From an uncultured Candidatus Saccharibacteria bacterium (lineage in GTDB: Bacteria; Patescibacteriota; Saccharimonadia; Saccharimonadales; UBA4665), in the NCBI GenBank assembly GCA_903891235.1, contig CAITDW010000155.1:1-19461 (forward strand): a stretch of 19,461 nucleotides of DNA, given 5' to 3'. Position numbers and translations under genes: made by a program. Every line of letters starts with the position of its first letter. The stretch's first letter is position 1. Below the pieces are notes generated by a model. That model made no database searches. It was not told the DNA's origin and saw only the letters and a program-made list of their open reading frames with translations. Shown here piece after piece: positions 1 to 7,595 of the stretch.

Positions 1-560
1 AATATCGTATAGTATGTGGGGGAAGGGGTGGAGTGTGCGGGATTTGATATAGTGTGTGTATTTAGTATGTAGGTACTTGGTATTCTCGTGTACTGCATGT
101 TATATGATATACTATGCTGCTCTTTTACTTTTTTTGTTATGCTTTGTTGTGTTATTGTCTTGCATGATATCTTAGGCTTATACGGGCTTCTTACGGGGGG
201 TCTTTGTTTTCTTCCGTACGTGGGGGTAGGGTACTCGTCTTCCGCCTCTGTAGTGCGCTCGGATGGCTTATAATCTATATGTTTTCGTCTTAAGAACGGG
301 TAGTGTGTAGTTTTGTGCTACTCCTGTTATTTCGTAGAGTTTGGTCGCTTTATGTGCCTTTATGAGCTTTTAGATTCTTTTATGCTCTTGTGGGTTATTA
401 CCTGCTTCTCGCCTATCGTAAAGAGTTTGATAGAGCTAGAATAGCGGCTTGCTAGGCTTCTTCTGCGCTCTCCCTTGACCTATCGTAAGCCTTAGTAGAA
501 CTTATAGGGGCTTTGTAGGGCTTAGTCCCTCTTTGCTAGACTCCTCCTAATCAAAAACTC
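1..560. other. Gene-free region of atypical composition
   Basis: No convincing gene was found here on either strand. The plus strand is strongly biased to T and G at the expense of A and C at the left end (in the first 60 bases I count 25 G against 2 C), and stays T-rich to about 560, unlike the A-rich sense strands of the genes to the right. Stops interrupt all frames I checked by hand on the minus strand between roughly 270 and 560. A short word, cctatcgtaa, occurs twice near 412 and 479. It could be a decayed coding or mobile segment or a replicon maintenance site; nothing decides between these. Confidence 0.4.
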
Positions 561-873
561 CCGTACTCTTGTAACTTGGGAATTGATCTATTTTTTTCTT
601 ATTTCTTGAATAAATAGTCTTTATCCTTAGATAAATAAAATAATTCCTATGACGTAAATGAAAATTCTATCTGTCGGAAGTAAGACCAAGTGGTCTTAGT
701 GCGGAATTATCTACTTCATACAAGTTAAGTATTGTAGTCGTTTAAATAACTCATGACGGTGATTAATAGTAAAAATATTTTTAATTTAGCTATTATAACT
801 ATATGTAAGAAATAATATTCGTCTAAGGAACTGTAATAATTCAACAACGTAAAAGATTATTGATAAAGGATTT
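561..873. other. AT-rich intergenic leader upstream of the HTH gene
   Basis: This stretch has ordinary AT-rich intergenic composition and no gene. It contains the palindrome at 681-698 and, just before the 874 start, the purine run aaagga at 865-870, which can serve as a ribosome binding site. Any promoter for the HTH gene should lie here, but no -35/-10 pair stands out clearly. Confidence 0.4.
681..698. promoter_or_regulatory. Perfect palindrome, possible operator
   Basis: TAAGACCA and TGGTCTTA are exact inverted repeats of 8 bp separated by AG. Stem size and lack of a following T run argue against an intrinsic terminator. It lies about 175 bp upstream of the multi-HTH gene, so a binding site for that or another dimeric regulator is an inference from position and symmetry only. 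Confidence 0.35.
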
Positions 874-1329
874 ATGAAAATAAAATTAGATAAAGAGGAA
901 GTTACCAATTTGTACAATTCAGGAATGAGTCACAGAAAGATAGCGAAAGCTCTTGGAGTAAGCGGGTCTGTAATCGCTAGGTTTACAGCTAAGCACAACA
1001 TAAAAGCTCGGCCATTTCATAGGCCTAAAACTCATCTAAACAGAGAGCAAGTGGCTAGTATGTACGAATCTGGGATGTCTATGCAAAAAATAGGCGAAGC
1101 TCTTGGTGTAAGCGATACTTTGGTCTACAAATTTATGAAGGAAAACAATGTACCCTCTAGAAAAGCTAGTCAAGATATAAACAGAGAACAAGTGGCTAGT
1201 ATGTACGAATCTGGGATGTCTATGCAAAAAATAGGCGAAGCTCTTGGTGTAAGTGATACTTTAATCTACAGATTTATGAAAAAACATAATATTAAGTCTC
1301 GCAAATCATTTCGTCAAAATAAGGAATGA
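874..1329 (+). CDS. Protein of three tandem helix-turn-helix units
   Basis: This 151-aa protein is almost entirely three copies of a ~47-50 residue unit beginning at about residues 5, 55 and 102. Each unit has the pattern (L/I)xxE(Q/E)V...Y(N/E)SGMSxxKI(A/G)xALGVS followed by a second helix (for example DTLVYKFM), then a basic linker. This resembles the helix-turn-helix of resolvases and transposase-type regulators (G-x-S-x-x-x-I-A-x-x-L-G-V-S). No catalytic domain is present, so it probably binds DNA as a regulator or is a detached recognition part of a recombinase. Units 2 and 3 are nearly identical even in DNA, showing a recent internal duplication. The start is supported by the aaagga at 865-870. 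The gene stands alone; its targets are unknown. Confidence 0.75.
   Translation: MKIKLDKEEVTNLYNSGMSHRKIAKALGVSGSVIARFTAKHNIKARPFHRPKTHLNREQVASMYESGMSMQKIGEALGVSDTLVYKFMKENNVPSRKASQDINREQVASMYESGMSMQKIGEALGVSDTLIYRFMKKHNIKSRKSFRQNKE
1037..1280 (+). repeat. Internal tandem DNA duplication in the HTH gene
   Basis: The segments 1037-1139 and 1178-1280 align without gaps at an offset of 141 bp (47 codons), with about five mismatches by hand count. They encode HTH units 2 and 3. The first unit of the gene is clearly more diverged, so the last two arose later or are being homogenised. Confidence 0.85.
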
Positions 1330-1498
1330 ATAAATAGCAGGTATTGTTTTTACAGTACTTAAGCATCTAGTTTTAAATTGACTCAAAGGTAAATCCAGAT
1401 TTTTATAGGTGCATTCGATTTTTAAACTTCTTTTCTATCTTTTCTTTTTGTTACAATAATCTTATGTTCTTATTTTTACACATAGTATTGTTGGATGA

Positions 1499-2695
1499 AT
1501 GACCTTAACATTGGGAAATGACCTAACTGGTCTAGTATCAAGAGAAGTAGACTCTGGAGGAAGTAAAGCCAGTCAGCTCGGCGCAAGCTTAACAAGCGGT
1601 AATGATGCGTTTGTAGAAGTTGTTGATGCGTTTCTCGGTAATTCGCTAAGAGACAACGAAATTCTTCTCAGTACAATAGCTAAGAACACTGCGTACGGTG
1701 TAAATCTATTAACGGTTACGGATGAATATTTAAAAACAATTGCCTCTCTTTTACAAGATAGTTTAAAGATTATTAGTAGTGCAGGCTCATTGTCCTCAGA
1801 CAAACTTGCCGTGCTTCAAAAAAGCTTGAGCGACAAAAGAGCTCAGATTAATTTGTTGATAAAAACTGCTGGTTTTGACGGCAAGAGTCTACTTAAAGGC
1901 GTAGGTATGGATGTTCAAGTTGGATTGAATGTAACTAATACGTTAAAAATAAAAGTAAATGATATTAATGATGGAAAATTGTTTAGGTCTTCTATAACTA
2001 CCACGATAAATCGTTGGATTGCTGAAGACTACACTAGGTGCAGATATTACAATAGTGAATCCGAAATGAAACGGGATTTAGAGCTAAATCGAAATTTAGT
2101 ACTTGTAGCTATAAGAAAAAACGGATCTGGTACAGGTGATAAACTCCGCGTAGTGGATTTGGCGACGGCAATAGTATCCTTACGAGATAAAAACCCCTCG
2201 TTGCCATCATTATTAAATGAGACTTTACCCGAAACTATTAGCTCTCTTAAATCTATCGTTCCGCATGATAATAATCGTAATTTTGCTAACACAAACATAA
2301 ACCAACTAACTGACGCCTTAAAATCCATAATACCAGGTCAACCTGGTGCAAAAAAAGAAGTACTAGATTTATTTGGCGGTATGTCAATAAGTCTATACAC
2401 TACCAAGCTTGCCTTGCTTAATAATATCTACGTCACAGCTCTAGCAACAATCAGAGGTGAACAGTCAGGAGTAGCTAATCAAAAACAAAACTTATTGTTT
2501 GTAGCTGACGCTCTAAGAGCCACTACAAACATAACTCAAAAAGCCGCAGATTCTTATCTTAAAACGGATTATGTTTTAACTGCCCAGCTATATTCCGAGA
2601 CTATCAGAACTATGGTTGCAGCAATCACTTCACTGCAAGCTGCTAATAAGATTCCGGAAGCTGCTCAAAGATTAATTGACGCCTTGGCTAAGTAA
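1499..2695 (+). CDS. Flagellin-like protein
   Basis: This 398-aa protein has the two conserved ends of flagellins around an unrelated middle. Residues ~35-150 match the N-terminal helical region: an N...Y.VN.L...DEYL..I..LLQ heptad-like stretch, then LSSDKLAVLQKSLSDKRAQI and the segment AGFDGKSLLKG...VQVG, comparable to the flagellin FNGxxLLxG...QVG stretch. Residues ~300-398 match the C-terminal region: QNLLFVADALRATTNI, SYLKTDYV (compare S.I.D.DYA), and a final LQAANKIPEAAQRL (compare QAN..PQ.vL.LL). No other flagellar gene is in the window. Rickettsia as a genus is regarded as non-flagellated, so a retained, repurposed or transferred surface protein is possible. No clear Shine-Dalgarno precedes the ATG. 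Assignment rests on motif reading, not a profile search. Confidence 0.65.
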   Translation: MTLTLGNDLTGLVSREVDSGGSKASQLGASLTSGNDAFVEVVDAFLGNSLRDNEILLSTIAKNTAYGVNLLTVTDEYLKTIASLLQDSLKIISSAGSLSSDKLAVLQKSLSDKRAQINLLIKTAGFDGKSLLKGVGMDVQVGLNVTNTLKIKVNDINDGKLFRSSITTTINRWIAEDYTRCRYYNSESEMKRDLELNRNLVLVAIRKNGSGTGDKLRVVDLATAIVSLRDKNPSLPSLLNETLPETISSLKSIVPHDNNRNFANTNINQLTDALKSIIPGQPGAKKEVLDLFGGMSISLYTTKLALLNNIYVTALATIRGEQSGVANQKQNLLFVADALRATTNITQKAADSYLKTDYVLTAQLYSETIRTMVAAITSLQAANKIPEAAQRLIDALAK

Positions 2696-2708
2696 GTGAA
2701 TAAAACAA

Positions 2709-2930
2709 TTATATACGTTTTACATCGCTAGGCAAAATTCTTCTGCCAGCTTTTTTAAAATAAAAACTAACCTTGTCACCGCTTTTTAAATCTTGGATTT
2801 TATTTTTGATAAGTTTGAAGGATGGGAGACTAACCTCAGTGTTGTCACCGTCAATAACGATAATGCAGTGATTTTTATTTTGTTCACACAATTTTATAAC
2901 GCCAGTTTTTAATGTAATCTCTTTTTTCAT
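2709..2930 (-). CDS. Divergent cold-shock-domain-like small protein
   Basis: This 73-aa protein has the size and strand layout of a CspA-type OB fold: TGVIK at the start (compare GxVKWF), a middle with LKSGDKVSFYF (compare LxxGxxVxF), and a closing DVKRI (compare NVxxI). The two nucleic-acid-binding motifs are eroded: KNHCIIVI stands where KGFGFI is expected and TEVSLPS where VFVHxS is expected. RNA binding is therefore doubtful. Its ATG lies inside the end of the upstream cold-shock reading frame (47-base overlap in another frame), so both belong to one transcript. It converges on the flagellin-like gene with only 13 bases between stops and no visible terminator. Confidence 0.6.
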   Translation of the reverse strand: MKKEITLKTGVIKLCEQNKNHCIIVIDGDNTEVSLPSFKLIKNKIQDLKSGDKVSFYFKKAGRRILPSDVKRI

Positions 2931-3146
2931 AGCAGCCTAATATCAGAAGCGCAAATTTATTACCCTTCTTTTCTAGTTTAAAAATAACTTTATTATCTTT
3001 GTTCAACTCGTTCAAATTACTTTCTTTTAGTTGGTTCGAATGTACAAAAATATCACTACCAGTCTCGTCGTCTAGTATAAAACCGTAACCCGAGGCTATT
3101 GAATAGAATTTTACAATACCGGTTTTAACAAGATATCTTCAGTCAT
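2884..3146 (-). pseudogene. Frameshifted CspA-type cold shock gene
   Basis: Reading the minus strand, a frame from about 3138 to the TGA at 2886-2884 encodes a clear cold-shock domain: KTGIVKFYSIASGYGFI (RNP1-type SGYGFI), then SDIFVHS (RNP2-type IFVH), then NKDNKVIFKLEKKGNKFALLI. This frame has no ATG, GTG or TTG and is preceded by an in-frame TGA. An ATG at 3146-3144 opens a different frame (MTEDIL...) that stops after 11 codons. Shifting one base back at TTG-TTA joins the two as MTEDILVKTGIVKFY, a natural CspA start. One base has therefore probably been lost near 3130, or the gene relies on frameshifting. It is a broken partner of the 73-aa gene downstream. Confidence 0.75.
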
Positions 3147-3296
3147 AAATCAAATCCATTGATTGAAAAAACATTTATATCACATGTTGATACACTTATA
3201 AACTATCACAAATAGAAACTTTATTATTTTTATTGAGTCGAATTAGAATTTTTGATTAATTGAATAAAGACAACAAATTTAGTATTTATAGTTTAT
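3147..3296. promoter_or_regulatory. Divergent intergenic region
   Basis: This very AT-rich 150-bp gap separates the minus-strand cold-shock pair from the large plus-strand operon, so promoters for both should lie here. A TTGAGT at 3233-3238 with a TTAATT about 17 bp further on is a weak candidate for the operon promoter. The flanks of 3187-3207 carry short inverted arms TGATA/TATCA. None of this is conclusive. Confidence 0.3.
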
Positions 3297-4919
3297 ATGA
3301 AACAAAGTGCAGATAATTTATTTAAAAAGTTTGATGAAAGTGCAGCTTATTTACAGAATACTATCGATCAGCGTAATAATATTTGGCATAATCGCGGATC
3401 TTATAATTATATAGAACAAGTCCCGTATACGCATAAATTTAAAGTTGGCGGTGGAGGATTTTGGACAAAATGGGTTCATAAAACCGAAACACGTTATCGC
3501 CCAGAAACTAGGTTTAACCAACAAAGCTACGATAATGATTGGGATAGCGCAACTGCTATAGTAAATCAAGCAGAGAAGGTTTTTAATGAACATCGACAGT
3601 CTATCGTAAGCCAAATTGACTCAATGAGACAGGAGATTAAGTCGAAAGATACAGAAGTAACTCAGATTAAATCCCTAACCACGCAGCAGAATATTCTTAA
3701 GCAAAAATTGTCTCATGTAAGTATTAACTATTACAATCTCAAGGAAACTATCTCGTTTGAGCTTATTAAGCTAAATAACCTACAAAATCAATCTCTTACT
3801 ACAACTAAAAAAATGAGCGAATTGTCTAGTCAACTCAACTCTATAGATCAAAGTATTAGTCATAAGGAAAAGCAAATTCAGTCAAGCTCTCTTATTCTCA
3901 AAGAGAAGGAAGCAGAAGCCGATAATAAGAAGTCTGAACTTGAGAATGCTCTATCTAAGATGAGTAATCTTGATAGGGCAAAAATAGCTTACGAGATGTT
4001 AATTACCGACAATGAAGAAGTTTTTCAATTAATTACAAAACTAGGTTTTTCGGTGGAGTGTTTAGCCTATATTGCGGTTACTACGAATAATATGCAGGTT
4101 TTTGAATTCTGCCTGGAGATGGGAGCTAATTTTGACAATTATCTAATATCGGAAAAAGGTCATTCTCTTGCTAATATGATTTTGCTCATAGGAAATCAAG
4201 AGATGATTGACGAAATGCTTGATTATCAAGGTGGCGCATTGACTAACTCAATAATGCAAGCTTGTACCAAGGGATATATGGTTGCTATTGAAAAAATGTA
4301 TCTACACGACAAAGCCTTGTTTCAAAAAAATTATATCGGTACTTCTATTCTAGAAGCTGCGATATGGCAGAATAATAATGAATTAGTTTCTTATATAGCA
4401 GAAAACGATCCTAAAGTTATAGAGGGTAGAACTTGTAAAGGAGAAAGTTATTTTCATCTGGCATTAAGGTATGAGTACCATGAGATTATACAAATTATTA
4501 GCAAAAATATAGATTTAAAAGAAGAGTGCATTTCTTTGCTTTCAAGCGATAATCATGACTTATTTAAAGTTGCTATTAATCACGGTTTGCTTAGTCAAAG
4601 TCAGTTAACGGAGTTTTTTATTATCAGCGTTAAGAATGAGCAAAATAATTTCGCAGATTCTTGTCTAGGTATGATCAATGATATTCCTGGCTTATTTTCT
4701 GAGTTAATAAACAAACATGATTTATTGACTGTAAAATATTTACTAAACCCAGAGCTGAAAATTTGTAATAGTACCATGCTAAGTGATCTGATTAATTCAT
4801 ACGATAAGTCTTCAGGTGAATATCAATTCATTATAGAGTTTGAAAACTTGTGCATCTCCGATCAAATTAATAATGGAGTGCAAACTATGGGAGATGATAT
4901 CCAAGATATTATTGATTAA
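3297..4919 (+). CDS. Coiled-coil protein with degenerate ankyrin-like repeats
   Basis: This 540-aa protein opens the large operon. Residues ~1-90 form a distinctive region rich in aromatic residues with a GGGGFWTKWVHK stretch, which I do not recognise. Residues ~90-230 are a long charged and polar coiled coil (heptads of L, I and K/E/Q). From ~235 on, helix pairs of ankyrin type recur (for example LAYIAVTTNNMQVFEFCLEMGANF and SYFHLALRYEYHEIIQIISKN), most without the canonical G-x-TPLH-x-AA core. No signal peptide or membrane segment is seen. The 42-bp gap to the next gene, which has the same coiled-coil then ankyrin plan, suggests paralogous partners. A scaffold or host-directed role is inference. 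The start has only a weak ribosome binding site. Confidence 0.7.
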   Translation: MKQSADNLFKKFDESAAYLQNTIDQRNNIWHNRGSYNYIEQVPYTHKFKVGGGGFWTKWVHKTETRYRPETRFNQQSYDNDWDSATAIVNQAEKVFNEHRQSIVSQIDSMRQEIKSKDTEVTQIKSLTTQQNILKQKLSHVSINYYNLKETISFELIKLNNLQNQSLTTTKKMSELSSQLNSIDQSISHKEKQIQSSSLILKEKEAEADNKKSELENALSKMSNLDRAKIAYEMLITDNEEVFQLITKLGFSVECLAYIAVTTNNMQVFEFCLEMGANFDNYLISEKGHSLANMILLIGNQEMIDEMLDYQGGALTNSIMQACTKGYMVAIEKMYLHDKALFQKNYIGTSILEAAIWQNNNELVSYIAENDPKVIEGRTCKGESYFHLALRYEYHEIIQIISKNIDLKEECISLLSSDNHDLFKVAINHGLLSQSQLTEFFIISVKNEQNNFADSCLGMINDIPGLFSELINKHDLLTVKYLLNPELKICNSTMLSDLINSYDKSSGEYQFIIEFENLCISDQINNGVQTMGDDIQDIID

Positions 4920-4961
4920 AACTATCGGCAGCCAATTAACATAAAATTACGGTAATTTGAA

Positions 4962-7595
4962 ATGAAACAAAGAAATCTAAAAGAAGAATATGAGCAAGCC
5001 CAGCGTGAATTGGCTAGCAATAGAGATAGTCTACAAATATTGCAAGGGAAGCGTTCAACCTTGCAAGGACAGAATAGCTCTTTGGAGCAATTGCAGAATA
5101 TAGAGGATCAAATTAAATCAGTCACTAATCAATATTCCCAAATTTTGCCGAGGTTTAATGAACTTCAACAACGGTTAAACCAAGAAATCGAAGAGGAGAA
5201 AGGTTTAATAAATGTTCAAAAAGACTTAGATAATAAAATACTTACTGTTTCTAAAACAATAAATCAGACTAAAGAACTCTTTCTAAACCTTGATATTATG
5301 CTGGCTAAATATAGTGAACTTAACTTAGTAAGTATCAATACTGAAACTATGTTAATTAAAGTTACTCCTCCTAAAGAGCTAATGCAAAATCCAGAGTTAG
5401 CAAAGAAAATATGCGAAGAACAAAGTATAAAGTCTTTTAATGAGGTTGTAGAAAAAATAGGCGATATTAACGTCGTTGATTCTAGTGGGATGACCTTGCT
5501 TATGTATGCGTTAAAGCATGGTTTTTGGTATGGTGTTGAAAAGCTTTTATCTATGGATGCGGATGTAAGTATTGTTGATAGTAACGACTGTAATGCTTTG
5601 ATGTATGCTTGCAGTATGTCTCATTTTAAATACGTAAAAATTATAGCCGAGAAAACTGATAATGTAACTGTTAAATCTAAATTAGGTAATACGGCTTTGC
5701 ATCATTTATTACAAGGTGCAAAAATATTATATGCAAGTGATTTCGGTAGTGAAGGTAGTGAAATCAATTATGTCGGTGATGGGCGTACTATAGTAGGTGA
5801 GGGCAACGACGTCACACTAAACATTGGTAAGGTTACTAGTATAGAAACAGACGGCGACAAGAACGCGATAAATAGTATAGTAATGGGTTCTAGGCCGAAG
5901 GATGGATTTAACATACATGAACAGAAAATTTTAAATATTATAAAAATTCTAACCGATGCCGGAGCTGATATTAATTATATTAACGATGCGGGACTTTCTC
6001 CGCTTTTCTTATCCGTGAAAGCTCAATATAGATACCTAAGTAATAAGTTGTTTGAAACATATCCCGTTTCGCTGGAAGTTTATAAAAATATGACCGATCA
6101 ATCAGGTATGAAAATGATTGTGTATTCTCTAGGAGATCCTAAGTTACTAAAACTAATGTTAGATCTAGGGTTGGACGTAAATACGACAAATGCAAATCAA
6201 AGTGCGCCTTCCTTATTACAGCAAGCCCTCTCAAACAGTTTGTTCGATGTAAGTAAAATATTGCTCGAATCAGGAGCGAATGTAAAATATTTAGATAATA
6301 ACGGCAATAGCTGTTGGCATCATTTAGTTCAACATCACTCTCCAAATCATAGTGATGTAGCAAAGCTTGCTAAACTGTTATTACAGTATAATAGTGAGAT
6401 TAATTGCCAAGATAGTGCCGGAGCGACGCCGTTTTATGTCGCCTGTACAAAGGGCGATATTCAAATGATGATAGAACTAAAGAATCTTGGAGCGGATATC
6501 AATATACCAAACAAAGGCGGTTTTCATCCGATATATGCAGCTATTCATAACGGTCATACGGTCGTAGTATCAGAGCTGCTAAAGTGGGGAATTAATATTG
6601 ATTGTAAGGTCGGCGGTTATACGCCTTTGCAATATTATTGTGAACTACCAAATAATAAAGTTGAAGTAGTAAAATTCTTATTAGACTCTGGGGCAAAAAC
6701 AGATCATTTCGGTACAAACGGTATGACGCCTTTTCATATTGCGGCTTTTAAAGGCGATTTGGCAATAGTTAAATTATTGTTTGAAAAAGGTGAGTTAAAC
6801 GTTGATTTAAAATCCTTGGGAAATAACGACTGCACTGCTTTATGGCTTGCTGCCCAGGAAGGAAAAATAGAAACGGTAAAATGGCTAACCCAGCAAGGAG
6901 CAAACCTAGATTCTGCAAGAATGATTGACGGTAGGAGCATTATACATGCTGCGGTTTATAAAGGGAATTTCGAAGTAATTAAGCATTTACTAGAAAAAGG
7001 AGCTAATGTAAATCAACCTAATAAAGCCGGGTTCACGCCAATTTATGCCGCCTGTGAAAAAGCTAACTTTGATATTATCAAACTACTAATTGATAATGGG
7101 GCTAATGTAAATATTTGCGGCGAGAGTGGCGACTCGTCGATAGGAGTGGCAAGTAATTTTGCCGGAGTGGAAGTTATAGATCTTTTGGTAAAATCAGGAG
7201 CTAAACTTGACGTTTTATATGGAACTGGCTGCACTGTGGTGCATGAGGCATTTTACGGTGGTAATTTAGCGGTTATAAAATATATAATGGCTCAAGGATT
7301 GCCTGTTAATGTTAAGTGTAAGGAGGGTAAGTTGCCTTTGCAATATTTACTTGAAACTAAGCTTGTATCTAAAGAAATTAAAGCGAATATAGTCAAAGAG
7401 TTAAAGTTAGCTTTAAGCGAGCACGGTATTGATGCTATTTATATTACTAAAGACCTATCTAATGAGGTATTTGAGCTTTTAGGTGAGGCAAAAGAACTGT
7501 TACCAGGTCTACCATTTACTGAGAATGATACTACAGAAGTTGAGATTTCAGGAAATTACGAAAATCACGATAGTACTCAAAATGATTATGCTTGA
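4962..7595 (+). CDS. Coiled-coil and ankyrin-repeat protein
   Basis: This 877-aa protein has an N-terminal coiled coil (residues ~1-120, rich in Q, L and E) and then about a dozen or more ankyrin repeats to ~residue 830. Clear units include GMTPFHIAAFKGDLAIVKLLFEKG, RSIIHAAVYKGNFEVIKHLLEKGANVN and GFTPIYAACEKANFDIIKLLIDNGANVN. The array is interrupted at residues ~250-320 by a low-complexity Gly/Ser/Asp-rich insert with no ankyrin pattern. Ankyrin arrays mediate protein-protein contacts and are common in Rickettsiales proteins aimed at the host, though the sequence does not prove secretion. Its stop codon overlaps the next start (TGATG at 7593-7597), so it is translationally coupled to the giant SecA-like protein and the two probably act together. 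Confidence 0.85.
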   Translation: MKQRNLKEEYEQAQRELASNRDSLQILQGKRSTLQGQNSSLEQLQNIEDQIKSVTNQYSQILPRFNELQQRLNQEIEEEKGLINVQKDLDNKILTVSKTINQTKELFLNLDIMLAKYSELNLVSINTETMLIKVTPPKELMQNPELAKKICEEQSIKSFNEVVEKIGDINVVDSSGMTLLMYALKHGFWYGVEKLLSMDADVSIVDSNDCNALMYACSMSHFKYVKIIAEKTDNVTVKSKLGNTALHHLLQGAKILYASDFGSEGSEINYVGDGRTIVGEGNDVTLNIGKVTSIETDGDKNAINSIVMGSRPKDGFNIHEQKILNIIKILTDAGADINYINDAGLSPLFLSVKAQYRYLSNKLFETYPVSLEVYKNMTDQSGMKMIVYSLGDPKLLKLMLDLGLDVNTTNANQSAPSLLQQALSNSLFDVSKILLESGANVKYLDNNGNSCWHHLVQHHSPNHSDVAKLAKLLLQYNSEINCQDSAGATPFYVACTKGDIQMMIELKNLGADINIPNKGGFHPIYAAIHNGHTVVVSELLKWGINIDCKVGGYTPLQYYCELPNNKVEVVKFLLDSGAKTDHFGTNGMTPFHIAAFKGDLAIVKLLFEKGELNVDLKSLGNNDCTALWLAAQEGKIETVKWLTQQGANLDSARMIDGRSIIHAAVYKGNFEVIKHLLEKGANVNQPNKAGFTPIYAACEKANFDIIKLLIDNGANVNICGESGDSSIGVASNFAGVEVIDLLVKSGAKLDVLYGTGCTVVHEAFYGGNLAVIKYIMAQGLPVNVKCKEGKLPLQYLLETKLVSKEIKANIVKELKLALSEHGIDAIYITKDLSNEVFELLGEAKELLPGLPFTENDTTEVEISGNYENHDSTQNDYA

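Noticed and set aside
88..273. 61-aa open frame, rich in Cys, Leu and Phe, on the plus strand
   Set aside because: It lies in a T-rich region where chance hydrophobic frames are expected, lacks a ribosome binding site and shows no domain.
691..706. 16-base near match (one mismatch) between 691-706 and 19255-19270, ending ttagtgcggaa
   Set aside because: A match this short is expected by chance in a window of this size, and flanks do not agree. It would matter only if seen at more places or at an element boundary.
1036..1227. Minus-strand open frame with internal repeats opposite the HTH gene
   Set aside because: Its repeats are just the reverse of the HTH duplication; it has no independent support.
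874..1329. Transposase or resolvase gene
   Set aside because: Only HTH units are present; no catalytic domain, terminal inverted repeats or target duplications were seen around it.
2333..2348. Inverted repeat ACCAGGT-CA-ACCTGGT
   Set aside because: It is inside the flagellin-like gene in a Pro/Gly stretch (IPGQPGA), so the symmetry follows from codons and is short.
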